DNA of 64,000 nucleotides from Bacteroidota bacterium (GTDB taxonomy: Bacteria; Bacteroidota; Bacteroidia; Bacteroidales; Paludibacteraceae): contig JAFNAV010000019.1 of NCBI GenBank assembly GCA_017860345.1, forward strand, positions 1-64,000. Direction: 5' to 3'. Below, in pieces: positions 1 to 8,140 of the stretch. The notes under the pieces are model-generated. The model had not been told where the DNA came from. It did not search any database and saw only the letters and a program-made list of their open reading frames with translations. The stretch's first letter is position 1. The number at the start of each line of letters is the position of its first letter. The position numbers and the translations under genes were made by a program.

Positions 1-17
1 GGAGATAATAAAAAACC

Positions 18-70
18 AAGCCTCCCTAAATCCCTCTGTTTATCCCGATAGCTATCGGGAGGAGGGACTT
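18..70. repeat. Dispersed palindromic repeat, copy A
   Basis: This stretch carries AAGCCTCCCTAAATCCCTC followed by a perfect 18-bp palindrome at 43-60 (arms TCCCGATAG/CTATCGGGA) and a closing GGAGGGACTT. The same module returns in inverted orientation at 451-513, and the palindrome core returns at 4870-4883. A C-richer relative (GCCCCCTAAATCCCC) occurs at 56891-57002. It looks like a REP-type intergenic repeat of Bacteroidetes. It is non-coding. Confidence 0.7.
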
Positions 71-221
71 AAGAGAGCGGCGCGAGAAGCATCTGGTATA
101 TCATTTATCACTTATCATTTATAAAAAAACACCCCATTAAATCTCAATTTAATTATATTTTGCACGCGAAGGCGCCAAGCCGCTATGATTCAATATTTTT
201 TAAACACAAAGCCACTAAGAC

Positions 222-435
222 ACAAAAAACCCCTCCCACCCAAGAAAATGTTTGAAAAACATTTACAACTATGTGTTCTCGGTTTTTGAGAAGAAAAAGA
301 AAAAACTATGTGGCACTATGTGGCAAAAACAACCCTCTCACCCAAGTAAATGTTTGAAAAACATTTACAACTATGTGTTCTCGGTTTAAGAGAAGAAAAA
401 GAAAAATCTATGTGTATACTATGTGGCCAAAACAA
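222..435. repeat. Tandem direct repeat, about 102-bp unit, two copies
   Basis: Copy 1 (about 222-323) and copy 2 (about 324-427) are near-identical with an offset of 102 bases. Each contains a small inverted repeat AAATGTTT/AAACATTT, the phrase ACTATGTGTTCTCGGTTT and the phrase CTATGTGG. A third copy begins near 427 but stops. The flank at 202-225 (ACAAAGCCACTAAGACACAAA) resembles a low-complexity repeat common in Bacteroidetes intergenic DNA. There is no spacer structure of a CRISPR and no coding potential. Confidence 0.75.
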
Positions 436-450
436 CCACCCGGCATCGCA

Positions 451-513
451 AAGCCTCCCTCCCGATAGCTACCGGGATAAACAGGGGTTAGGGGACTCGA
501 TTTAGGGGGGGTC
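451..513. repeat. Dispersed palindromic repeat, copy B (inverted relative to copy A)
   Basis: The stretch starts AAGCCTCCCTCCCGATAGCT and continues with ACCGGGATAAACA and a G-rich tail GGGGTTAGGGGACTCG. Read on the other strand, 456-484 matches 38-64 of copy A with about one mismatch. The two copies therefore bracket the tandem repeat at 222-435 as a large inverted pair. Confidence 0.65.
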
Positions 514-538
514 TCTTCATATTATAACAATTAATCAG

Positions 539-546
539 TACCTTTG
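539..546 (+). promoter_or_regulatory. Candidate -7 box (TACCTTTG) for the TauE/DUF1634 pair
   Basis: TACCTTTG fits the Bacteroidetes -7 consensus TAnnTTTG and lies 29 bases before the ATG at 576. No convincing -33 TTG was seen about 19 bases upstream, so this is a partial promoter match. Confidence 0.45.
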
Positions 547-575
547 CCCGCAATCATAAAAAATGTTTGATTGCC

Positions 576-1415
576 ATGAGTCTTGAGATTTTTACACTTA
601 TTTTATTTATTGGCGCCATAGCCGCAGGATTATTGGGTTCGCTTACCGGGTTGGGCGGTGGCGTGGTAATCATACCGCTGCTTACGCTGGGATTTGGTGT
701 GGATATGCGTTTTGCCGTTGGTACAGCGCTGGTTACGTCCATCGCCACTTCGTCGGGAGCGGCAGCGGCCTACCTCCGCGAAGGGATAACCAATACACGT
801 ATAGGCATGTTTCTGGAAATTGCCACTACTACCGGAGCAGTATTTGGCGCTCTTATAGCTATATATATGCCTACCCATGTTATTGCTCTGATATTTGGCG
901 GCATTCTTATTTTCTCGGCATTGATGACAGTGCGCAAAAAACACGAAAACATTGACTACCAGGCACCGGGCGACAAACTGGGGGTGAAACTAAAACTGAA
1001 CAGCTCCTACCCTACCCCCAGCGGCGAAGTGAAATATAACGTACGCAATGTGGCGGGCGGATATTCGCTCATGACGGTGGCCGGCATAATATCAGGGCTG
1101 CTGGGCATAGGCTCGGGAGCGCTCAAAGTACTGGCTATGGATGCTACGATGAAAATACCGTTTAAAGTGTCGACCACTACCAGTAATTTTATGGTAGGGG
1201 TTACGGCAGCTGCCAGCGCCGTTATTTATCTGCAGCGTGGCTATATCGACCCCGGGCTGGCTATGCCCATCGTGCCGGGCGTGTTACTGGGAGCGTTTGT
1301 GGGTTCAAAAATTTTGATGAAAGTAAACGTAAGAACATTGCGACTGATATTCAGCTCGGTGATTACACTGCTGGCATTACAAATGATTTACAATAGTTTA
1401 ACCGGTAAAATTTAA
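576..1415 (+). CDS. TauE/SafE family membrane transporter (sulfite/organosulfonate export type)
   Basis: About 280 residues with roughly eight hydrophobic segments. The N-terminal half has the glycine-rich GSLTGLGGGVVIIPLL motif typical of TauE/SafE (old DUF81), and the second half repeats it as ISGLLGIGSGALKV, the usual internal duplication. The family moves sulfite, sulfoacetate or other sulfur anions across the inner membrane; the substrate here is inferred only. The ATG at 576 is preferred; an in-frame TTG lies at 567. The DUF1634 gene follows after 4 bases, so the two are almost surely co-transcribed. A sulfide:quinone oxidoreductase-type gene 2 kb away supports a role in sulfur oxidation. 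Confidence 0.88.
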   Translation: MSLEIFTLILFIGAIAAGLLGSLTGLGGGVVIIPLLTLGFGVDMRFAVGTALVTSIATSSGAAAAYLREGITNTRIGMFLEIATTTGAVFGALIAIYMPTHVIALIFGGILIFSALMTVRKKHENIDYQAPGDKLGVKLKLNSSYPTPSGEVKYNVRNVAGGYSLMTVAGIISGLLGIGSGALKVLAMDATMKIPFKVSTTTSNFMVGVTAAASAVIYLQRGYIDPGLAMPIVPGVLLGAFVGSKILMKVNVRTLRLIFSSVITLLALQMIYNSLTGKI

Positions 1416-1419
1416 GAAA

Positions 1420-1821
1420 ATGAGAAAATTATCTACACAACATGATATAGACCTTATGATTGGTAAATTGCTCAGAGCGGGCGTTATTACCGCATCGGTC
1501 ATTACCATTCTGGGTGGCATTATCTACCTGTATCAAAACCACGGTACCATGCCCGACTATAAAGCCATACCCGGCCATCACGATTTATTTGAAGGGGCAT
1601 CGCTATATCTGCGCGAAATATCAACCATACTGCCACAGGTTTTCCGCCTCGATGGAGCTGCCATCGTACAGCTCGGGCTGATTGTGCTGATAGCCACACC
1701 CATACTCCGGGTGCTGTTTTCGCTGGTTTCTTTTATTATCGAAAAAGACAAACTCTACATCGGTATCACACTTGTAGTGCTGTCTATTATTTTCATTAAT
1801 ATGATTTTTGGATTGCATTAG
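1420..1821 (+). CDS. DUF1634 domain membrane protein
   Basis: 133 residues with three hydrophobic segments (about 20-38, 80-102 and 110-131), matching the DUF1634 pattern. This family is habitually encoded directly behind TauE/SafE transporters and is thought to be an accessory subunit. The gene starts 4 bases after the transporter stop, indicating translational coupling. No enzymatic motif is visible. The biochemical role is unknown for the family. Confidence 0.82.
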   Translation: MRKLSTQHDIDLMIGKLLRAGVITASVITILGGIIYLYQNHGTMPDYKAIPGHHDLFEGASLYLREISTILPQVFRLDGAAIVQLGLIVLIATPILRVLFSLVSFIIEKDKLYIGITLVVLSIIFINMIFGLH

Positions 1822-1945
1822 GTTTTTTATATCGTTGAAAAACAATTGATATACAGTCCGATACCGACTCCTAAAAACACTACTTACTGCGCTTCTGTTG
1901 CACACTTAAAATCAGAAAAAGATTCTCCCTGCCTTGAAATACATA

Positions 1946-2827
1946 TCAGGGCTGAGGTGGTATTAGGTCCGCAACATCTTTTCTGTGTCGGAAAACAAGC
2001 CAAACCAGCGGTATCATCAGCAATCCCAAACCAATACACAACACCGAGCCCTCGAACCCAAAACCAGATCCATTGAGCAAACTACCTTCGGCAATAGTAA
2101 GTCGCATAACCGAATATCCGGTATTTCCGCTTACATTAAATCCCAAAACGGTTCCCTGCACAAAATTCCAACTAAAATGCAATGCAACCGGAAACCAAAT
2201 ATTTCGCGACAAAATATAGCCTGAACCCAAAAGAATGCCGGATATAAAAATAGACAGTAAGCCGATAAAACTTACATGAGAATTAACAATGTGCATCAAA
2301 CTAAAAATTGCAGCCGAGAATAAAATGGCGATATACTTGTTGAACGACAATAACATATTACCAAGTACTGTTCCCCTGCAAAACAATTCTTCGGCCCATG
2401 CCACACAAACATAAATGCCTACCGAAAGTAAAAATGGCCTCCACTCGAAACCTCCATAAATAACACTGACATTGTCCAGCATAAGCACCAACAGAAAGCC
2501 AAAAACCATCATTCCGGCACCTAAAAGAAGACCCCATAAAGTATCATGAACCAAAAACCGAATATTAAAACCTAAGGATAAAAAGCTTTTTTTTTCGATA
2601 CCCCGCCGGCACAAAATCACAACAAACAGCGTACCCAACAACGTACTCAACATCATAAAAAATTGCTGAAACGGAGTTTCTTCAAAATGCACACGATCTT
2701 GATTCATAATGTCATAGCCCACCAGCAATGCCGCAATAACCTGAAAAATCCCGACCACCAAAAACCATATAAAAAATGTTGGCAACAGATTTTTAATCCA
2801 AACAGAATTTGTTTTTTTACTTTCCAT
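1946..2827 (-). CDS. CPBP family intramembrane glutamic endopeptidase
   Basis: 293 residues, about eight membrane segments. The abortive-infection/CaaX-protease-like signature is complete: motif 1 EELFCR (Glu146, Glu147, Arg151), motif 2 FSLMH (His179), and motif 3 HFSWN (His217, Asn221). The family includes type II CAAX prenyl proteases and bacteriocin self-immunity proteins; the substrate here is unknown. It is convergent with the DUF1634 gene (124-base gap) and lies downstream of the flavoprotein on the same strand, but the 240-base gap argues for its own promoter. Confidence 0.88.
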   Translation of the reverse strand: MESKKTNSVWIKNLLPTFFIWFLVVGIFQVIAALLVGYDIMNQDRVHFEETPFQQFFMMLSTLLGTLFVVILCRRGIEKKSFLSLGFNIRFLVHDTLWGLLLGAGMMVFGFLLVLMLDNVSVIYGGFEWRPFLLSVGIYVCVAWAEELFCRGTVLGNMLLSFNKYIAILFSAAIFSLMHIVNSHVSFIGLLSIFISGILLGSGYILSRNIWFPVALHFSWNFVQGTVLGFNVSGNTGYSVMRLTIAEGSLLNGSGFGFEGSVLCIGLGLLMIPLVWLVFRHRKDVADLIPPQP

Positions 2828-3070
2828 AGTTGTTTAGTTTTTAATTATTTGATGTTTTTAGAATAATATAGTCTATACTGACATGAGAGTAAGGCAGAAC
2901 CGTTTAATATCCTGACGATTGCAACTTTGGTAGTAGTGTTCAAGCAATACGACTAAGCGCTGATAATTTAGCCGATAAGCAAATAAAACAGCCAACGAAA
3001 AAGTTTTGATTTTTTCGTTCTTTGAAACAAAGGTATATCCGGCCAGTACAACCCGCCAACCTGTAACTAA
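2828..3070. other. Intergenic stretch without a recognised gene
   Basis: The region between the CPBP protease start and the small ORF has no convincing coding frame and no TAnnTTTG box in the leftward direction. Short frames present here run into unrelated composition and show no protein-like pattern. Confidence 0.4.
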
Positions 3071-3229
3071 TTACGAGTGCCCTCCTACAATGATTCTCAT
3101 TATTTTGAGATTCAGCACCACAAAACGATACAGTTGCCACAAGATGTTTTTTCGCCAGAATATAGTACTTTTTGTGGGAAGCGGCGGATACGATTCATCA
3201 TAGTATCCGCGTACTTGATTTTTTGCCAT
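3071..3229 (-). CDS. Small uncharacterised protein downstream of the SQR-type gene
   Basis: A 52-residue frame starting at ATG 3229, 40 bases behind the stop of the flavoprotein on the same strand. The first 20 residues are polar and proline/tyrosine-rich (GYYDESYPPLP); the rest is Trp/Arg/hydrophobic (FWRKNILWQLYRF, LNLKIMRIIVGGH), as in a membrane-associated amphipathic peptide. This is protein-like rather than random. The DNA also contains an 8-bp inverted repeat (3184-3210) that falls in the DESYPP codons. A longer frame opens at 3262. I do not recognise the family; the position suggests an accessory peptide of the quinone-linked flavoprotein. Confidence 0.55.
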   Translation of the reverse strand: MAKNQVRGYYDESYPPLPTKSTIFWRKNILWQLYRFVVLNLKIMRIIVGGHS

Positions 3230-3269
3230 TTTATATGTCTTTTTTTGGAGTGATTGTTTCAACGATACT

Positions 3270-4727
3270 TTATTCAGGTATAAGCCACCAGAAAGGATAG
3301 CCTTTGGCTTTATGTATAAACATGTAATGTAAAAATAATTTAATCCAGTGACCAGCCAAGCCTGCTTCGCCTACAGTGTACGAAATATCGCGCCCCCACT
3401 GCGGATATTTTTCCCAGTTGGGGACTATAGGGAAAACGGTCATGGTGGCTGCACTACCCTTAATTAAACCAAAACCGGCCGACACCACACAAGCTGCACC
3501 CATCTCTCCCATAGAGGCTCTGTGCTTAAATTCAGTAGAGCCCTTTTTAATCATATCCACAATATTTAATGCCACAACTTTGCCTATTACGCCCGAAGGC
3601 ATACCCGTACGGGGAGGAGCCGGTGTAATCAAAGTGCCATTGGGACTTTTCATGGGTTTTGATATCTGATGTGGTGGTGCAAAGGCAATACCCGGCGCAA
3701 ATATATTTTTATACACCGGATTTTGGTATGTCGATGGCCAGTCAGATGTACCCCACTCTTCAAAAGGCTTAGCCGAATAATCAGCATCCACTTTCATAAA
3801 GCCCGAGGGAGCAAACAAAGCGGACGTGATATCGTCGCCCTGCTTATTAAAGGCTTTGATACCGGCTCCCGCAAACGCCGGTATTAGCATGGCAAAGTCA
3901 AAATCAATACTCTTGTATTCGCCATCGAGGGTTTCGTAGTAAATGGTGTGTTGTTCTACTTTATTTACGCCGGCTCTTTTAATCCAGTTAATACCATATT
4001 CGGCAAATATCGACTCACTGAAAACTTTAGTAGGGGTGATATATCCGCCACGTTTCACAAAGGCGCCGCCCATGCCAAAATCACCAATTTCGTATTCATT
4101 CGAAATCCAGGTTATCTCAGCCATTTTTTCCAACTTCAACTCCTTAAGCAAATGAGCCACATTGAGCGCATACTCAAAAGCCGCTCCCTGACAGGTAGCC
4201 TGAGGATGCCCTGTACCTATTACGAAACGAAGTTTTTCACCATTTTTCATTCGCTCAATACAGCTCTGCAAAGCGCTCCAGGTCTCTACAGCATGGTCGC
4301 AGGAACAGACTGAATGAGTAAAAAATTTTGGTCCAAGTCCTTCGGTAGCCTCAAAGTTTAGCTTAGGTCCTGTAGCGTTTACCAGATAGTCGTAGGTTAC
4401 CTGACCGGTTTGTCCTTTATAATCGCCCCCGGTATATTCAATTTTTACAAACGGGTTTGCGGTATCGCCGTCGCCTTCCGGAAAAACAGCCAACGCTTTA
4501 GCCTGCATAAAGCTAATTTTCCATCGGTCGTACACGGGTTTCAATTTGAACCGCACTTGCTCAAGTTTCATTTTACCTACGCCCACCCAAATGTTCGACG
4601 GAATCCATTGGTAATACTCCGATGGGCTTACCACCACTACTTCGTGGTTTTTTCCAAGTTTTTGTTTGAGAAATGCAGCGGCTGTATGCCCAGCTATACC
4701 GGCGCCAAGTACTACAATCTTTGCCAT
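3270..4727 (-). CDS. Sulfide:quinone oxidoreductase-type FAD/NAD(P) flavoprotein
   Basis: 485 residues. An N-terminal dinucleotide fold (VLGAGIAGHTAA, residues 6-18) and a second region with NATGP (117-121) fit the disulfide-reductase-like flavoproteins to which SQR belongs. Candidate redox cysteines are Cys141, Cys143, Cys179 and Cys413; the last sits before a C-terminal hydrophobic/Trp-rich region suited to binding membrane and quinone. The length (over 450) resembles the longer SQR classes rather than type I. It would oxidise sulfide to polysulfide and reduce quinone. The nearby TauE/DUF1634 pair fits sulfur chemistry. The exact SQR type cannot be assigned without alignment; another NADH-dehydrogenase-like flavoprotein is the alternative. 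Confidence 0.8.
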   Translation of the reverse strand: MAKIVVLGAGIAGHTAAAFLKQKLGKNHEVVVVSPSEYYQWIPSNIWVGVGKMKLEQVRFKLKPVYDRWKISFMQAKALAVFPEGDGDTANPFVKIEYTGGDYKGQTGQVTYDYLVNATGPKLNFEATEGLGPKFFTHSVCSCDHAVETWSALQSCIERMKNGEKLRFVIGTGHPQATCQGAAFEYALNVAHLLKELKLEKMAEITWISNEYEIGDFGMGGAFVKRGGYITPTKVFSESIFAEYGINWIKRAGVNKVEQHTIYYETLDGEYKSIDFDFAMLIPAFAGAGIKAFNKQGDDITSALFAPSGFMKVDADYSAKPFEEWGTSDWPSTYQNPVYKNIFAPGIAFAPPHQISKPMKSPNGTLITPAPPRTGMPSGVIGKVVALNIVDMIKKGSTEFKHRASMGEMGAACVVSAGFGLIKGSAATMTVFPIVPNWEKYPQWGRDISYTVGEAGLAGHWIKLFLHYMFIHKAKGYPFWWLIPE

Positions 4728-4779
4728 AATATTTAGATTTTAAGATACTGCTACAATGACTTACAAAAAAGTACGCGAC

Positions 4780-4787
4780 CAAATGTA
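4780..4787 (-). promoter_or_regulatory. Candidate -7 box (TACATTTG) for the SQR-type gene
   Basis: The + strand reads CAAATGTA, i.e. TACATTTG leftward, 53 bases before the start codon at 4727. A TTTG appears 22 bases further upstream (4810-4813), slightly long for the usual 19-21 spacing. Confidence 0.45.
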
Positions 4788-4869
4788 TTTATTTTTTTTG
4801 AAATAATTGCAAATCGGGAGCTGAAATACTATAAAAGATTTAGTTTTCGTATGGAATCCGCATCTCCAG

Positions 4870-4883
4870 GATAGCTATCGGGA
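4870..4883. repeat. Copy of the GATAGCTATCGGGA palindrome core
   Basis: This is the same 14-base core as in the 18-bp palindrome at 43-60, here with a degenerated left end (CCAG instead of TCCC). It sits in the 600-base intergenic region between the SQR-type gene and purH, which otherwise holds only promoter candidates and AT-rich sequence without a supported gene. Confidence 0.55.
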
Positions 4884-5266
4884 TTGTAAGCTCAATATTG
4901 ATGTTGAAGCATCAATAAGTATGTGGTTGAATCTTAAATAAATTTCTAACTATGTGTTACTATCCGTCTTATATATTTAATTGAAATAATGTCTGTTATA
5001 GATTTAAACTTCACAAGTGAAATCGGCTGATTTTCAGCTGAATCAACCATATCCGCGATACGATTCATTTTTTGTTATATACTTAGGAAAAAACATACAA
5101 ATACGTTTTGGGGAAGCTTCAGGGGGAATGGCTTGTTCCTTGCCTCCAAATCCAATCTTCTTATGTCTGATATTAGCGTATTTGCAGGTTTTATTTACTG
5201 TTTTTTACATTTCTTAAACTTACATCTGTAAAATTAATATCGCTTAAGCATCAAAGCTCTTATTTC

Positions 5267-5300
5267 TTGTTGAATAACCCACTATTTTTTTGTAGTTTTG
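5267..5300 (+). promoter_or_regulatory. Promoter of purH (TTG-N20-TAGTTTTG)
   Basis: A -33 TTG at 5270-5272 is followed after 20 bases by TAGTTTTG (5293-5300), matching the Bacteroidetes sigma-ABfr-type consensus. Transcription would start near 5306, 24 bases before ATG 5330. This rules out the longer in-frame start at 5267. Confidence 0.65.
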
Positions 5301-5329
5301 TATCCCATTATCAAACGCTAAAACGGAAT

Positions 5330-6850
5330 ATGGAACGCAAACAAATCAAAAAAGCTTTAATCTCTGTTTATCACAAAGATAAACTCGATATTATTATTAA
5401 AAAACTTCATGCCGAAGGGGTTGAATTTATCTCTACCGGAGGCACTCAGTCTTTTATTGAATCGCTCGATATTCCGTGTAGCGCGGTGGAAGATCTTACC
5501 GGTTATCCCTCCATACTGGGTGGCCGGGTGAAAACACTTCATCCGAAAGTTTTTGGTGGCATCCTTTCGCGCCGGGAGCTGGCTCAGGATGCTCAGCAAC
5601 TGAGCGAATACGAAATCCCGGAAATTGATCTGGTTATAGTGGACCTCTACCCTTTCGAAGCCACTGTGGCTGCCGGAGCCGATGAGCCTACCACCATCGA
5701 AAAAATTGACATCGGCGGCATTTCTCTTATCCGCGCTGCAGCCAAAAATTTCAAGGATGTGGTAATTGTTGCTTCGCAGGATCAGTACGAACCATTTCTG
5801 GACCTGATAACAGCCAACGGTGCAAGCACCACGGTAGAAGAACGCCGCTGGTTTGCCAAAGAGGCTTTCGGCGTTTCATCGCATTACGATTCGGCCATTT
5901 TCAACTACTTCGACGGCGAAGAAAAATCGGCCTTCAGACTAACAGAAAATACAGCCAAAATACTCCGCTACGGCGAAAATCCTCATCAGCGAGGCGTGTT
6001 TTTTGGCCGGTTCGACGAAATGTTTGAGCAGATACAGGGCAAAGAAATTTCGTACAACAACCTGCTTGACATTGACGCAGCCGTGAATCTGATTAACGAC
6101 TTTGATGATATTACATTTGCCATACTGAAACATAATAATGCCTGCGGTATTGCATCGCGGCCTGTACTGGTTGATGCCTGGAAAGACGCGCTGGCCGGCG
6201 ACCCTGTTTCGGCTTTTGGTGGCGTGCTGATTACCAATGCCATTATCGACAAAGATACGGCCGAAGAAATGCATAAGATTTTCTTTGAAGTGGTAATTGC
6301 TCCCGATTATGATCTGGAAGCTATCGAGATACTAAGCCAGAAGAAAAACAGAATTATCTTGATTCTGAAAAACTCCAAACTTAAAACCCAGCAAGTGCGT
6401 ACACTGCTCAACGGAGTACTGGTGCAGGACAAAGATACACATACCGAAACCGCTGAGGATATGAAAGTGGTTACAGCCAAAGAGCCTTCGGAACAGGAAG
6501 TGGAGGATATGATATTTGCCAACAAGGTGGTAAAACATACCAAATCGAACGCCATAGTGCTGGCAAAAAACAAACAGCTTTGTGCCAGTGGCGTAGGTCA
6601 GACTTCGCGGGTGGATGCTTTGGTGCAGGCCATCGAAAAAGCAGGGTCGTTTAACTTCGACCTTCATGGCGCTGTAATGGCCTCGGATGCTTTTTTCCCG
6701 TTTCCCGATTGTGTACAAATAGCCTCCGAAGCCGGCATTACAGCGGTAATACAGCCGGGTGGCTCTATCAACGACAGCAAATCTATCGACTCGTGCAACG
6801 AAAACGGGCTTTCGATGGTAACTACAGGATACCGGCACTTTAAACACTAA
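5330..6850 (+). CDS. purH: Bifunctional AICAR transformylase / IMP cyclohydrolase
   Basis: 506 residues from ATG 5330, close to the usual length of PurH. The N-terminal MGS-like IMP cyclohydrolase domain begins KKALISVYHKDKL and carries the STGGT and TLHPKVFGG motifs. The transformylase domain carries RYGENPHQ, KHNNACGIA and the DAFFPFPD stretch near the end. It performs the last two steps of de novo purine synthesis in the cytoplasm (AICAR to FAICAR to IMP). It is a single-gene unit with its own promoter. The 21-residue N-terminal extension possible from 5267 overlaps the promoter and is rejected. Confidence 0.96.
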   Translation: MERKQIKKALISVYHKDKLDIIIKKLHAEGVEFISTGGTQSFIESLDIPCSAVEDLTGYPSILGGRVKTLHPKVFGGILSRRELAQDAQQLSEYEIPEIDLVIVDLYPFEATVAAGADEPTTIEKIDIGGISLIRAAAKNFKDVVIVASQDQYEPFLDLITANGASTTVEERRWFAKEAFGVSSHYDSAIFNYFDGEEKSAFRLTENTAKILRYGENPHQRGVFFGRFDEMFEQIQGKEISYNNLLDIDAAVNLINDFDDITFAILKHNNACGIASRPVLVDAWKDALAGDPVSAFGGVLITNAIIDKDTAEEMHKIFFEVVIAPDYDLEAIEILSQKKNRIILILKNSKLKTQQVRTLLNGVLVQDKDTHTETAEDMKVVTAKEPSEQEVEDMIFANKVVKHTKSNAIVLAKNKQLCASGVGQTSRVDALVQAIEKAGSFNFDLHGAVMASDAFFPFPDCVQIASEAGITAVIQPGGSINDSKSIDSCNENGLSMVTTGYRHFKH

Positions 6851-6956
6851 AAGATAGCGGCAAAAAGGGATAAAATTATTATCCGGATTCCCATTTTCTG
6901 TTTTCCAAAAACCGGTTATCTGTTGTATTTTAATATCTTTTTAAACAAAATGTCAG

Positions 6957-6995
6957 TATATTTGCATAAAGTATCAGACATTTATTATATTTTTG
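6957..6995 (+). promoter_or_regulatory. Candidate tandem -7 boxes for mreB
   Basis: Two TAnnTTTG matches precede mreB: TATATTTG at 6957-6964 and TATTTTTG at 6988-6995. The second would give a leader of about 25 bases before ATG 7025. Neither has a clean TTG at -33. The 174-base purH-mreB gap shows no terminator hairpin. Confidence 0.4.
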
Positions 6996-7024
6996 AATTT
7001 ACGAAAACAAGTTGACTAAAAAAT

Positions 7025-8044
7025 ATGGGATTATTTTCATTTACACAAGAAATAGCTATTGACTTAGGAACAGCCAATACAATTATCATTCATAATGATA
7101 AAATAGTAGTTGATGAACCGTCGGTGGTTGCTCTCGACAAGCGCACTGATAAACTTATTGCCATTGGCGAAAAAGCCCGCCAAATGCAGGGTAAAGAAAA
7201 CGAAGGTATCCGTACCGTACGTCCGTTGCGCGATGGCGTGATTGCCGATTTCTATGCTGCTGAACTCATGATACGTGGGATGATTAAAATGATTCCTACC
7301 AAAAGTCAGCTGTTTTCTCCTTCGCTTAAAATGGTGGTGTGTATACCTTCAGGTAGTACCGAGGTAGAAATTCGTGCCGTTCGCGACTCGTCGGAACATG
7401 CCGGTGGACGCGATGTGTACATGATATACGAACCCATGGCTGCCGCTATTGGTATCGGTATCGATGTGGAAGCGCCTACAGGCTGTATGATTGTGGATAT
7501 AGGTGGTGGTACTACCGAAATTGCGGTGATTTCGCTCGGTGGTATTGTTTCCAATAAATCTATCCGTATTGCCGGCGACGACCTTACTACCGATATTGTG
7601 GAATATATGGGACGCATGCACAACATCAAAGTGGGAGAGCGTACTGCCGAAATGATCAAAATTAATGTTGGCGCCGCACTGACCGACCTTGAGGATGCAC
7701 CTGAAGACTATATTGTACGCGGGCCTAACCGCATGACGGCTTTGCCTATGGAAGTGCCGGTATCTTATCAGGAAATAGCTCATTGCCTCGAAAAATCCAT
7801 CTCGAAAATTGAAGCGGCTATCCTGAGCGCTCTGGAACAAACTCCTCCTGAACTTTATGCTGATATTGTTCAGCGCGGTATTTATTTAGCTGGTGGCGGA
7901 GCTCTGTTGCGTGGCTTAGACAAGCGTCTGACCGATAAAATCAACATCCCGTTCCATATTGCCGATGATCCGCTTCGTGCTGTAGCACGCGGTACGGGTA
8001 TCGCTCTGAAAAATGTAGATAAATTCTCATTCTTAATCCGATAA
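7025..8044 (+). CDS. mreB: Rod-shape-determining actin homologue MreB
   Basis: 339 residues, the normal MreB length. Actin-fold ATP-binding motifs are visible: phosphate 1 IDLGTANT near residue 12, phosphate 2 VDIGGGTTEIAV, and the adenosine motif LAGGGALLRGLD near the C-terminus. MreB polymerises under the inner membrane and steers the elongasome. It heads the conserved order mreB-mreC-mreD-mrdA-rodA, but a terminator-like hairpin separates it from mreC, which would let MreB be made in excess. Confidence 0.97.
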   Translation: MGLFSFTQEIAIDLGTANTIIIHNDKIVVDEPSVVALDKRTDKLIAIGEKARQMQGKENEGIRTVRPLRDGVIADFYAAELMIRGMIKMIPTKSQLFSPSLKMVVCIPSGSTEVEIRAVRDSSEHAGGRDVYMIYEPMAAAIGIGIDVEAPTGCMIVDIGGGTTEIAVISLGGIVSNKSIRIAGDDLTTDIVEYMGRMHNIKVGERTAEMIKINVGAALTDLEDAPEDYIVRGPNRMTALPMEVPVSYQEIAHCLEKSISKIEAAILSALEQTPPELYADIVQRGIYLAGGGALLRGLDKRLTDKINIPFHIADDPLRAVARGTGIALKNVDKFSFLIR

Positions 8045-8059
8045 AAAAATTCTGCAAAG

Positions 8060-8115
8060 CGGTAAGTATAAGGTCTGGTATTACACAGTCAATATCCTCT
8101 ATACTTACCGTTTTT
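8060..8115 (+). terminator. Terminator-like hairpin between mreB and mreC
   Basis: A perfect 11-bp inverted repeat (CGGTAAGTATA at 8060-8070, TATACTTACCG at 8100-8110) is followed directly by TTTTT. AGG/CCT inside the loop can extend the pairing. It lies inside the otherwise co-directional operon, so it is probably a partial terminator or processing site. Confidence 0.65.
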
Positions 8116-8140
8116 ATATATCGAATCCTTTTTCTCCAGT

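Noticed and set aside
222..435. CRISPR array
   Set aside because: Only two tandem copies of about 102 bp, without distinct spacers and without cas genes in the window.
630..944. Long antisense frames within TauE/SafE and other strong genes
   Set aside because: They overlap clear protein families on the opposite strand and have arginine/serine-rich composition without motifs.
2940..3140. Alternative open frames overlapping the small SQR-linked ORF
   Set aside because: Composition is random (many Cys/Ser/Arg), and they are shadows of the frame at 3071-3229.
5017..5217. Open frame in the purH upstream region
   Set aside because: Unremarkable composition, ends before the purH promoter, no recognisable family; the region is better explained as intergenic.
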